Of a DNA stretch of 64,000 bases, positions 51,893-59,846 are shown piece after piece. The notes beneath the pieces were generated by a model that was not told the origin of the DNA, did not search any database, and was given only the letters and a program-made list of their open reading frames with translations. The position numbers were made by a program, and so were the translations under genes. Numbering within the stretch: position 1 is the stretch's first letter; every line of letters begins with the position of its first letter. This DNA comes from Stomatobaculum sp. F0698. GTDB taxonomy: Bacteria > Bacillota > Clostridia > Lachnospirales > Lachnospiraceae. Location of the stretch: assembly GCF_030644385.1 (NCBI RefSeq), contig NZ_CP130060.1, positions 1,426,001-1,490,000 on the forward strand, read 5' to 3'.

Positions 51893-54385
51893 TTATTCCG
51901 ACGCTATCCCGGCACAACGCCCGCAAAACTGTTCCTCTGTCTCTCGGCAGCGCATCACATAGCTTCCGAGCGCTTCTCGGTATTCTTCCTGCTGAGATTT
52001 CCAGCTTCCGAGCAGACGGCTGAGTTCCGAGAGGCCATCCCGCGATACCGAGACATAACGAAGGTGAGACAGGCTTTCGTTCAGCTGTTCGATATCCCGA
52101 AGTAAGCTTCCGCAGTGGAGACTCACATCCGCCGCACAGGCAAGGGCATGCTCCGCCGCCGCATAGTCGATTCCAGCTTCGCCGACCTCTCCCGCTGCCA
52201 TAGCCGGAACAGCGTTCTCACTACCGCTCTGAAGGAACGCAACCGTATCAAAGGTCGTTCCCTGTCCGGTACTCTCATGTTGCCCGAGCAGCACAAACTG
52301 CTCTCGTAAGCCCTTTTCCAAGCGCGACGCGTAATTCAGTAAAATGCCCTCTATCTCCCGCGCGTCGTAAAGGACTTGCTTTGCCATATGAAGGAGGGGA
52401 CGTTTGTCCGGTATGTCTGTTTGGAGTTCGGCGAGAGAGGAGATTCCGCAACATTCCAGTATGCAGGCCTTTAACTGCTGCCTGTCCTGAATTAAGCTCG
52501 CAAGCCCGTTCCGCAACTCTGATTCATGCTGCACCCGTAAAAGCTCTGCCATTTTCCACGGATAACTTGTCCCTGCATCGATGGAGAGCAGGGGATAGCC
52601 GTCCAAATCGCAACTTCCGAGCACTTCCTCCATCTCGGAATAGCGACGCCGCAGCGCCGCTCTCCCATCCGCAAATTGCCCCCAATCCAAGGAGAGGTTC
52701 TTTGGCGCCTTCAATGAGAGTCTGAGCTTTCCCTGCGCAATAAAACCGCTCGGCGTGAACAGCTGGTGCCCGCTCCAACGTAAACTCGATAGGATAGCGG
52801 CATCCGTCAGCGTTTCGCACATTCGTTTTGTGCTATTCCGGGAGTACGCAACCCCCTGCTTAAAGAGCTCTAAGAGACCGCGATTGAGACTGTCGTGTGC
52901 CAAAAGAGAAAAGCCCTCCGGCTCCCCGGAAAACAAGCTTCCGCAGGCTAACTCGCCGCGTATGACCAGTTTTGTTCGATTTATATATAACTTGACCCTT
53001 TCTCCCGCCCGCTTCCACTGTTTGAGATGCAGGAGCTCTTCTTCCATCGCAAGCCTTGCCGCCTTCCACTCCGCTCGCAGCACCTCACATACAGCATTCG
53101 GATGCGTGGCGCGATACTTCATCGCGATTAATTCCTTTCTTAACCACTCAATCGAATTGACGCTTCCTTGACAGAGAAGCTCCGAACTTCCCGGACCTGT
53201 ATAAGCACCAAGCTTAAAATAGTCCCAGAGTCGGTAATCATAGGGCTTTTTTTTCGCATATCCGAACTGAACTGCGGCAAGCAACACATGCATGGGTTCG
53301 GCGCGTGACCGTGGTGCCTTGTGCATCAAATCGTGGGAAATATCCTTGACGATTTCGACCAAAGCGCCCTCTCTTCGGGTCCTTGGCTGCAGGTGCACCC
53401 GACCGTCCGCACCGATTCGCAGTAACTGACGGATGTAATGATAGTCCATAGCCCCGGTTCCGAACCTCCGATCGAGTTCCGGCGCGCCCAAAAGCAGAAC
53501 ATTCTTTGCAAAATACCCGCTTCTATCGGTATAGCCAATGGCGTGTACCAGGTCCTTGTAGGAGTTGATGCTGAAAATTTCCGAGCGCTTTTTCTCAACC
53601 CAGGCCTCACCGCGATACACCAGCAATTCCTGAATAAACTCCGGCGGCGGTCCGGGTGCATCGTTTGCAAAGCAGACCGCATTCAACTCCGGAAAGATGC
53701 ATTTGACAAGAACCGCGAAGAGTCCGCCCTTTGAGTGTCCCGCAAGCCACACTCTCCCCTCGGCAATCAGGCGACGGCACTTTCGCGCAATTGCATCCTT
53801 CCCCTCATACATGAGCTGTAAGGTGTCCTGCGCGTCAATCATTGCAAGCTCGCCTATCTTGGAAAGCGATTCAAAGACATATCGGTCTTTTTGAAACGAG
53901 CCCGTGCAACTGCTTTCCATGTCGGCATTGTCAATCCATGCCCGGCCCGGAGTTCCCCGGAATGTGAAGCAGAGATTCCGTTTTAATCCCTGCTTTTCGC
54001 TGCCATCGTAAACAAACACGACCGTGACCAGCACTTCCGGATTTACGATCCCCTCGGCCTGTTTCCTGTCCACACCTCGAGCAACCAGTCCATTGACATC
54101 CTTGTTAAAACTCGCATAGAACATCCTTGCTTCGCCGATGTCTGAAATGCCGGACTTTTCATCTAAGCAGGCTTCCAGGAGTTCGAGGTCTTGGAGGTCG
54201 ATATCTTTTTTGTTCCCTTCCAAGTAGGACCTTCTTGCCTTTTTAACAATATCTCTTATTGTACTCCCGTTTTTTACTTCCAACTGTTTCAATGGTAAGT
54301 ATAGCAACAAATTGTATACAATTTGCTGCATCATCTCCTGTTCCGATTTTTCATTACATCTTGTAGGCTTTCTCACCATTTCCAT
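51893..54385 (-). CDS. Putative T7SS lipase toxin, reversed domain order (copy 1)
   Basis: This 830-residue protein has an N-terminal segment (15-50, VYNLLLYLPLKQLEV) shared with three other products of the locus, an alpha/beta-hydrolase domain (about 115-330) with FRGTPGRAW and the nucleophile elbow GHSKGG (S218), a likely acid in NDAPG (D242) and a histidine in DYHYIRQ (H316). A divergent middle follows, then a helical C-terminal domain of about 190 residues almost identical to that of the second copy. This matches the plan of the S. aureus T7SS lipase toxin TslA (lipase first, LXG-like targeting domain last). There is no signal peptide. The start MEMVRKPTRC follows GAGGTGAAGAGA. Confidence 0.72.
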   Translation of the reverse strand: MEMVRKPTRCNEKSEQEMMQQIVYNLLLYLPLKQLEVKNGSTIRDIVKKARRSYLEGNKKDIDLQDLELLEACLDEKSGISDIGEARMFYASFNKDVNGLVARGVDRKQAEGIVNPEVLVTVVFVYDGSEKQGLKRNLCFTFRGTPGRAWIDNADMESSCTGSFQKDRYVFESLSKIGELAMIDAQDTLQLMYEGKDAIARKCRRLIAEGRVWLAGHSKGGLFAVLVKCIFPELNAVCFANDAPGPPPEFIQELLVYRGEAWVEKKRSEIFSINSYKDLVHAIGYTDRSGYFAKNVLLLGAPELDRRFGTGAMDYHYIRQLLRIGADGRVHLQPRTRREGALVEIVKDISHDLMHKAPRSRAEPMHVLLAAVQFGYAKKKPYDYRLWDYFKLGAYTGPGSSELLCQGSVNSIEWLRKELIAMKYRATHPNAVCEVLRAEWKAARLAMEEELLHLKQWKRAGERVKLYINRTKLVIRGELACGSLFSGEPEGFSLLAHDSLNRGLLELFKQGVAYSRNSTKRMCETLTDAAILSSLRWSGHQLFTPSGFIAQGKLRLSLKAPKNLSLDWGQFADGRAALRRRYSEMEEVLGSCDLDGYPLLSIDAGTSYPWKMAELLRVQHESELRNGLASLIQDRQQLKACILECCGISSLAELQTDIPDKRPLLHMAKQVLYDAREIEGILLNYASRLEKGLREQFVLLGQHESTGQGTTFDTVAFLQSGSENAVPAMAAGEVGEAGIDYAAAEHALACAADVSLHCGSLLRDIEQLNESLSHLRYVSVSRDGLSELSRLLGSWKSQQEEYREALGSYVMRCRETEEQFCGRCAGIASE
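51904..52475. repeat. Direct repeat, copy 1 (toxin C-terminal domain)
   Basis: This segment matches 55234-55805 at a constant offset of 3330 bases without indels. Identity is highest from 51919 to about 52386 and falls off beyond. It encodes the C-terminal domain of the first lipase-like toxin. Confidence 0.9.
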
Positions 54386-54423
54386 TCTCTTCACCTCGTT
54401 CCATTTCAGCGGACAACGTAAGG

Positions 54424-55200
54424 TTATTCGTTATGGTATACTGAGCGGATATAATAGTCTTCGTCCATTTTTCCCAAGAGTATCCACACTCTATCATTAT
54501 AACTTGTCCAGTATTCATCAGCCCAAATCGTCATTTGCTTAATGGCACGTAACTGATCTTCCGTCATGTAGTATATATTAGCGTCTACCGCAAGCGATTT
54601 CTCCTTTAATTCACCAAGTAAATTGTCAAGATCTTGATCTATAAGTCTTGAATCTCTCGCTACGCACACATGAATATTATTCTCGAGAATATTCTCAAGA
54701 TATTCCTCAGCAGTTACTGTTACTCCAAAGTTTTCTTTCTCCCATGGTGTGTTCGGAACTATCATTACAAGTTCATATGTTTCAGGAGAATATACCCTAT
54801 CAAAAACTTCTTTGAACTTTTGCTCCACTTCATCGCGAAGCACAAAGCTCATATAATTATCGTATAGTTCGCTTTTCTCATAGTTATATCTAACCACAAC
54901 CTTCTCATCACTTCTGCGCTTTTTGTATTTCTTCGCGTCTAATTTTAATTCATATTTATTCGTTGATGAGTAAAATATATCCGAGGAGGCCCATACTTCA
55001 TCTCCCGGCTTATCAATCGTGAACGTATCCTCATAAATCGCGTATTTCGACTGCATATAACGAAGCAGCGCTTGGTCAAGCTCCTCATGCGTCGGTTTTC
55101 TATGCTGTCCCCGACCGGTATAGAAACAGTATACGATTAAAAGCAGCAGAAGCAGAAACGGGGATGCCACCAGCATGCGATATATTTTTCGACTATCCAT
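54424..55200 (-). CDS. Membrane-anchored presumptive immunity protein (copy 1)
   Basis: This 258-residue protein has one N-terminal transmembrane helix (about 8-28) and an extracytoplasmic domain of about 225 residues beginning KPTHEELDQALLRYMQSKYA and containing NYMSFVLRDEVEQKFKEVF and ANIYYMTEDQL. It is clearly related to the protein at 57829-58623 and to part of the lipoprotein at 59847-61337. It lies between the two toxin genes. Its GC content is lower than in the surrounding genes. Neutralising the neighbouring lipase at the outer membrane face is inferred by analogy with TilA. The ATG (55198-55200) follows GGAGGATTTGTG. Confidence 0.6.
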   Translation of the reverse strand: MDSRKIYRMLVASPFLLLLLLIVYCFYTGRGQHRKPTHEELDQALLRYMQSKYAIYEDTFTIDKPGDEVWASSDIFYSSTNKYELKLDAKKYKKRRSDEKVVVRYNYEKSELYDNYMSFVLRDEVEQKFKEVFDRVYSPETYELVMIVPNTPWEKENFGVTVTAEEYLENILENNIHVCVARDSRLIDQDLDNLLGELKEKSLAVDANIYYMTEDQLRAIKQMTIWADEYWTSYNDRVWILLGKMDEDYYIRSVYHNE

Positions 55201-55219
55201 CACAAATCCTCCCTTGGTT

Positions 55220-57787
55220 TTACTTCTCTATCGCTATCCCCGCGCAACGCCCGCAAAACTGTTCTTCTGTCTCTCGGCAGCGCATCACATAGCTTCCGAG
55301 CGCCTCTCGGTATTCTTCCTGCTGAGATTTCCAGCTTCCGAGCAGACGGCTAAGTTCCGACAGTCCTTCCCGCGAGACCGAGACATAACGAAGGTGAGAC
55401 AGTCTTTCGTTCAGTTGCTCGATATCCCGAAGCAAGCTTCCGCAGTGGAGACTCACATCCGCCGCACAGACAAGGGCATGCTCCGCCGCCGCATAGTCGA
55501 TTCCTGCTTCGCCGACCTCACCCGCTGCCATGGCAGAAACTGCGCTCTCATTACTGCCTTGTAAGAATGCGACCGTATCAAAGGCAGATCCCTGCCCCGC
55601 ATTTTCCCGCTCACCGAGCAGCACAAACTGCTCCCGTAAGCCCTTTTCCAAGCGCGACGCGTAATTCAGTAAAATGCCCTCTATCTCCCGCGCGTCGTAA
55701 AGGACTTGCTTTGCAAAATTAACAAGGGGACGTTTGGCAGGTATGTCTGTTTCGAGTTCATCGAGAGAGGAAACGCCGCAACATTTCAGTATGCTTGCTT
55801 CCAACAGCGCCCTGTCTCGCACGATACTTGAAACTCCGGCTTTAAGCTCCGCTGTACGCTGGCTCTTTAAAAGTTCTGCCATCTTTCGTGTATAATGCGG
55901 TTCCTCCGGAATAGGGAAAAACGGATAGCAACTTTCCCCCCAGCTTTGCATCACCTCATCCACTGCTTGGCAGATATAGGCATAGGTCTTGCTCAGCTTA
56001 AGGGCGCGGGCTATGGCGGACTTCTGTTCCCTCGTAAATTTTTCCGAACTGCAACGTGCCAGTAGCGGATTGATAACGAGGCTAAATGGGTGATTCAGCA
56101 TGCAAAACAGTTTGTAATCGTCAAGGTGCAGAACTTGGGATAAATCCATGAATGTATTTACTACGAAATCGTTTGCTTCGGTTACTAATCCGTTGAATGC
56201 CTTTACACCGAATTGAAATAAATCAATCGTACAACGATTAAAGGTCAGATCATGACGAATAATCGGAAGTCCTCCCTCCATCCGGTACGGCGGTAGCGCT
56301 TTCATGCTGGTATCATCCGATAGGCTTTTGGTAGCTTCCAACTTTTCAAGAATGTAGTCACATATATATCCGCTCAACAGCTTCGGCAGGCTCAACGCTG
56401 TTTTCTCTACATTTCTATAAATATCCACTCCCGTGTTCCATACATCTCTCGCACCATCCTGCGTGTTTTTCACTTCTTGCGGAAGGTAACTTCTCAGCTT
56501 AATAGCAATTTCTCCGAGCCCGGCAGGACGACGATCAAATGGATTTTCTTGCAAATAGAGATCATACCATTTGTGTACCGCATAATGTAGCACCGGGATA
56601 ATCTCCGGCAAAAAACGTTTAAATTTCGCTCCCAATTCAAAATAATCATGAAACTTATAGTTGTGTGGCAATTTGCGCGCGTGCATCGCCTGGACAATTG
56701 CCATCGCAGGATGCATTAATTCCGCTCGTTTCTCAGTCGGAAAACTCATTAATATATCTGAAAGTACTTTGCTGTACTCTGCCCATAGCCCTTCTTTCTT
56801 TGCTTCGTCCTGTAATCTAACGCTGCCATCCTCATTCACGTGGAGCAGTCGAAACAAGTAGTGGTACCCCATCACATTTGTGTTTTTATCACGATCCAGT
56901 TCCGGTACTCCCAGAACCAACTGATTTCCGGCAAAATATCCGTTTTTCTCTGTATAGCCGATTCCATGAACAACGTCTTGATACGCATAAATATTGAAAA
57001 TATCCTTGCGCATTCCTTCTACTTTCTCTATTCCCCAGCGCTTTACAAGCTCATCCCAATACTCCGGCGAAATTCCCGGCGCGTCAAAAACCATACAACG
57101 CGTATTCTGCAATTCCTCGACAATGCCTTTTGCCGTTACAGCCCGCTTCCCTCCCTGTGAATGCGCAGAGAGTACCAGTTTCCCCTCTTTCATAAAACGC
57201 CTGCATAACCGTGCTACATCATCATCGTCTTCTTTGATTTTCAGTAAGGTGTCCTCCACATTCAATAAACTGGCTCTGTCGAGAGGTGATATCCAATCGT
57301 AGATAAATCCGTCTTTTTCAAATTGACTCGTACAGTCACTTTCCATATTTGCGTTGTCGCACCAAGCACCTCCCGGTGTTCCTCGAAACACCAGGCTTAC
57401 TCCTTCTTTGATTCCCTGCTCCTCACTTCCCTGATAAATAAATACGACCGCGACAATTGCGTCCGTATTTTCAATACTCTTTGCTTCTTCCAGCGTAATA
57501 CCATGAGCAAGTAGATCTTTAGTCTTCTTATTAAAGCTGGAATAATACATCTTCGCATTTCCAACATCAGATATTCCTGATTTTTTATCTATGCAGGCTT
57601 CAAGAAGAATTAAATCGTTGATATCGATGTTGTATTCATTTCCTTGATTATAAGAGTCTCTTGCCTCCTTAATGATTCTCTTAATTCTTGCTCCATCCTT
57701 AATCCCCATGTTCTTCAAAGGTAAATACAGTATTTCATTATAGACAACTTGCTGTATTGTCTCCTTCTCATCCATTTCCTTTGTCAT
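55220..57787 (-). CDS. Putative T7SS lipase toxin, reversed domain order (copy 2)
   Basis: This 855-residue protein has the shared N-terminal motif (about 12-43, VVYNEILYLPLKNMGI), a hydrolase domain with FRGTPGGAWCDNANMES, nucleophile elbow AHSQGG (S210), acid in FDAPG (D235) and histidine in GYHYLFRL (H309), a long divergent middle, and the same C-terminal helical domain as copy 1. The first glycine of GxSxG is alanine, as in Bacillus lipases (AxSxG). The middle is AT-rich compared with the end, pointing to mosaic origin. The start MTKEMDEKETIQ is preferred, with GGGGGGAGAGAG upstream; a longer frame adds 19 residues that look like a shadow. Confidence 0.72.
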   Translation of the reverse strand: MTKEMDEKETIQQVVYNEILYLPLKNMGIKDGARIKRIIKEARDSYNQGNEYNIDINDLILLEACIDKKSGISDVGNAKMYYSSFNKKTKDLLAHGITLEEAKSIENTDAIVAVVFIYQGSEEQGIKEGVSLVFRGTPGGAWCDNANMESDCTSQFEKDGFIYDWISPLDRASLLNVEDTLLKIKEDDDDVARLCRRFMKEGKLVLSAHSQGGKRAVTAKGIVEELQNTRCMVFDAPGISPEYWDELVKRWGIEKVEGMRKDIFNIYAYQDVVHGIGYTEKNGYFAGNQLVLGVPELDRDKNTNVMGYHYLFRLLHVNEDGSVRLQDEAKKEGLWAEYSKVLSDILMSFPTEKRAELMHPAMAIVQAMHARKLPHNYKFHDYFELGAKFKRFLPEIIPVLHYAVHKWYDLYLQENPFDRRPAGLGEIAIKLRSYLPQEVKNTQDGARDVWNTGVDIYRNVEKTALSLPKLLSGYICDYILEKLEATKSLSDDTSMKALPPYRMEGGLPIIRHDLTFNRCTIDLFQFGVKAFNGLVTEANDFVVNTFMDLSQVLHLDDYKLFCMLNHPFSLVINPLLARCSSEKFTREQKSAIARALKLSKTYAYICQAVDEVMQSWGESCYPFFPIPEEPHYTRKMAELLKSQRTAELKAGVSSIVRDRALLEASILKCCGVSSLDELETDIPAKRPLVNFAKQVLYDAREIEGILLNYASRLEKGLREQFVLLGERENAGQGSAFDTVAFLQGSNESAVSAMAAGEVGEAGIDYAAAEHALVCAADVSLHCGSLLRDIEQLNERLSHLRYVSVSREGLSELSRLLGSWKSQQEEYREALGSYVMRCRETEEQFCGRCAGIAIEK
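55234..55805. repeat. Direct repeat, copy 2 (toxin C-terminal domain)
   Basis: This is the partner of 51904-52475. It encodes the C-terminal domain of the second lipase-like toxin, and the two copies stay in register throughout. Confidence 0.9.
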
Positions 57788-57828
57788 TGTTTTTCTCTCT
57801 CCCCCCTTCTTCACCTTATATTCCAATG

Positions 57829-58623
57829 TTAATCCTTCTCCCATAGATTTACAGAGAAGTCTTCTTCACCTTTGTTCCAAATCATAAGCCCATTCTCTTC
57901 ATAATCAAACTCAAGTGTGGTAAACCACTTTTCCTTCCACTCCTCATTATTATACTGGGTTTCATTCATATAGAATATTTCCGCCTTTATGCCGTAATTT
58001 TGTGATTTAACTAATTCCAAAAGCTTCTCCATGTCCATATCTTTGTAAACAGCATCACGAATCACACAAAGATAGATAGACGTCTGTATTTCATATCGCA
58101 AATACTCATCCACCGTTTCTACCGCACTGTGATCGTGGTTCTTCCAAGGAGCTGCTTGGACAGTCATGACTAAGTAATAACTATTTGGTTCATAAATCCG
58201 ATCAAAAATCTCTCGAAATTTTTCTTCCGCTTGTTCTCGAAGAACAAAGCTCATATACGTATCTCTCAGCGTATTTTCTTCATAGTTATACTGAAGCACC
58301 ACTGTTTCCTTCTCACTGCGCTTGGGGTACTTCTCTGATTCCAACTCCAATTCATATTTATTGGTTGTCGGAAAGAAGAGGTCGTTAGGCGCATAAACGA
58401 CCTTCCCCTCCCCCACCGGTGTCAGCGTATCTCCGTAAATCGCATACTTTCCCTGCATGTATCTGGTCAGGGCGGTGTCAAGTTCCTGCTGCGTCGGTTT
58501 ACGGTGATGGTCGTGCCAACTGAAATACGCAGCCAACAGACCCAGACCTAAGGTTATCTGTGGTACAAAACGGAGCCAACGGTGCTTCTTAGGCTGCCGC
58601 TTCTCTTGCTTCTCTTCTTGCAT
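57829..58623 (-). CDS. Membrane-anchored presumptive immunity protein (copy 2)
   Basis: This 264-residue protein has a basic N-terminus (QPKKHRW), a transmembrane helix (about 16-33) and an extracytoplasmic domain beginning KPTQQELDTALTRYMQGKYA, with TYMSFVLREQAEEKFREIF and AEIFYMNETQY, colinear with the copy at 54424-55200. It lies just upstream of toxin copy 2. The start MQEEKQEKRQPK follows GAGGAGATCGGAA; an earlier in-frame start lies before that site. It is probably the immunity protein for the downstream lipase. No enzymatic motif is seen. Confidence 0.6.
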   Translation of the reverse strand: MQEEKQEKRQPKKHRWLRFVPQITLGLGLLAAYFSWHDHHRKPTQQELDTALTRYMQGKYAIYGDTLTPVGEGKVVYAPNDLFFPTTNKYELELESEKYPKRSEKETVVLQYNYEENTLRDTYMSFVLREQAEEKFREIFDRIYEPNSYYLVMTVQAAPWKNHDHSAVETVDEYLRYEIQTSIYLCVIRDAVYKDMDMEKLLELVKSQNYGIKAEIFYMNETQYNNEEWKEKWFTTLEFDYEENGLMIWNKGEEDFSVNLWEKD

Positions 58624-58680
58624 TTCCGATCTCCTCTCAGGGAAATTGTAATTGGCATCAAATCCCATATTTTCGTGCCT

Positions 58681-58851
58681 TTACTTCTCCTGCTCTTCCG
58701 CACGGATATCCGCCGCAATGCGGGACAGCGTTCCGCCGTCTAAGATTCCCATTTCGTTCCATGACAAATACAGCAGCAGATTTTGAATCTCCTGCTGCTG
58801 TATCTCTTGCTTCTTAATCTGTTCACTTGGTTTTTGATTCTGCATCCGCAC
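58681..58851 (-). CDS. Small peptide homologous to the toxin N-terminal segment
   Basis: A short frame encodes MQNQKPSEQIKKQEIQQQ followed by EIQNLLLYLSWNEMGILDG and ends at 58681. The second part aligns with the N-terminal segment of both toxins and with the C-terminal half of the lipoprotein (Y-N-LLYLPLK-x-x-G-V-x-x-G pattern). The GTG at 58849-58851 has AAGGA nine bases upstream and gives 56 residues; the ATG at 58843-58845 gives 54. It may be a free interaction module or the remnant of a deleted third toxin gene. It fills the gap between the 109-residue gene and the immunity gene on the same strand. Confidence 0.55.
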   Translation of the reverse strand: MRMQNQKPSEQIKKQEIQQQEIQNLLLYLSWNEMGILDGGTLSRIAADIRAEEQEK

Positions 58852-58884
58852 TACCCGTTGTCCTTCTCCGCTGTCTTCTCGGCT

Positions 58885-59214
58885 TCAATCCTCATCGTCC
58901 TCGTGATACGCATCGTCCTCATCCTGCATGCAGGCGAGTTCATCCTCCGCTTCCGAAATGCGGTACTCCAAGTAACGAAGATAATTTCGCTGTGCCAATT
59001 CTGTGCGGTCACAGAATTGCTCTGTCTTCTGCCTCATCCGTTCGCGCAGTCCGGCTTCCAAGGGGTAGGCCCGGCTGTTCTGCCAGCTTCCTTCCCGCCC
59101 GCGCTCGGCGAGCTGCCTGAGGCGTATTCCGAGTCGCTCGGCATCTCCGTGAGCCAGTCGAAGCGTATGCAAATCCCGCTCACAATCCCGAATGTCTCCG
59201 CAGCGGCAACTCAT
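58885..59214 (-). CDS. Small helical protein, Lap-like
   Basis: This 109-residue, mainly helical protein has many Arg, Glu and Leu and a very acidic tail of D and E. Four cysteines are near the ends (CRCGD at the start). It overlaps the preceding WXG-like gene as ATGA. In T7SSb loci small helical proteins (Lap or WXG100-like) bind the targeting domain of LXG toxins; this is a plausible third such partner, but no specific family is recognised. Confidence 0.5.
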   Translation of the reverse strand: MSCRCGDIRDCERDLHTLRLAHGDAERLGIRLRQLAERGREGSWQNSRAYPLEAGLRERMRQKTEQFCDRTELAQRNYLRYLEYRISEAEDELACMQDEDDAYHEDDED

Positions 59215-59513
59215 CCCGTTCTTCCCCCTCTCTGAATCAGGGCGCCCATCGCCCGGTCAAAGTCCTCCGCTGTGCTGTTCACCTCATCGAGCTGCGCAAG
59301 CAGTGCCTCAAAGATACCCGAAATCTGCATGCCCTCCCGATCCGCGCGTTCCGCAGCACTCCGGTAAGCCCCCTGCATTTCTCCGACAAACATCTCCGAG
59401 AGACTTTGGTCGAGTTCGCGGAAGCCTGCCCAGATGAGGCGCAATTCTTCTCCGAGTAAGCCCCACTGTGCGCTGCGAAGGCGCAGTTCTTCGTGTTGAA
59501 TGCGTATTTCCAT
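59211..59513 (-). CDS. WXG100-like small helical protein
   Basis: This 100-residue protein is predicted to be an all-helical hairpin, with an IWAGFRELDQSLSEMF stretch in its first half resembling the W-x-G turn of WXG100/ESAT-6 proteins, although W-A-G lies earlier than usual (about residue 28). It begins MEIRIQHEELRLRSAQ after AAGAGGTGACGG. It is 11 bases downstream of another W-x-G protein, as in LXG toxin loci, where such pairs escort the toxin to the type VII apparatus. Confidence 0.6.
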   Translation of the reverse strand: MEIRIQHEELRLRSAQWGLLGEELRLIWAGFRELDQSLSEMFVGEMQGAYRSAAERADREGMQISGIFEALLAQLDEVNSTAEDFDRAMGALIQRGGRTG

Positions 59514-59524
59514 CCGTCACCTCT

Positions 59525-59836
59525 TCAGCTCTCTGCCGCGATAAAGCGCTCGCAAAGAGCTTCTGTCTCCTGTTTGCGCAAAGCCCCTTCGCTGAGTGCG
59601 GCTTCTTCCAAAAGTCTCTGCTTCTCCGCAGCGGTGGCCTGTGCCACATCCAGCGCGTGTTCCCAGAGCCGGAAGAGACGAATAAAGCTATCTCTTCCTT
59701 TGCCGCTCCAAACCGTAAAATCCATATCGCGCTCCAAGGCCTGAATATCCCGTGCCGCGGCTGCCAGGCGGCGGCGCAGCGCGAGGTTTTGGGCTGAGGC
59801 TTCCCTAAGCCGCTGTAAATTCAGATAGACATCCAT
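59525..59836 (-). CDS. WXG100/ESAT-6-like small protein
   Basis: This 103-residue helical protein contains VWSGKGRDSFIRLF near its centre, a good W-x-G motif with the following D-x-F. The start MDVYLNLQRLREAS at 59834-59836 follows CTGAGGAGGAAGCC, whereas the upstream in-frame codons overlap the lipoprotein gene. It lies 10 bases after the lipoprotein stop. With the next two genes it forms the escort set presumed for the downstream lipase toxins. Confidence 0.65.
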   Translation of the reverse strand: MDVYLNLQRLREASAQNLALRRRLAAAARDIQALERDMDFTVWSGKGRDSFIRLFRLWEHALDVAQATAAEKQRLLEEAALSEGALRKQETEALCERFIAAES

Positions 59837-59846
59837 GGCTTCCTCC

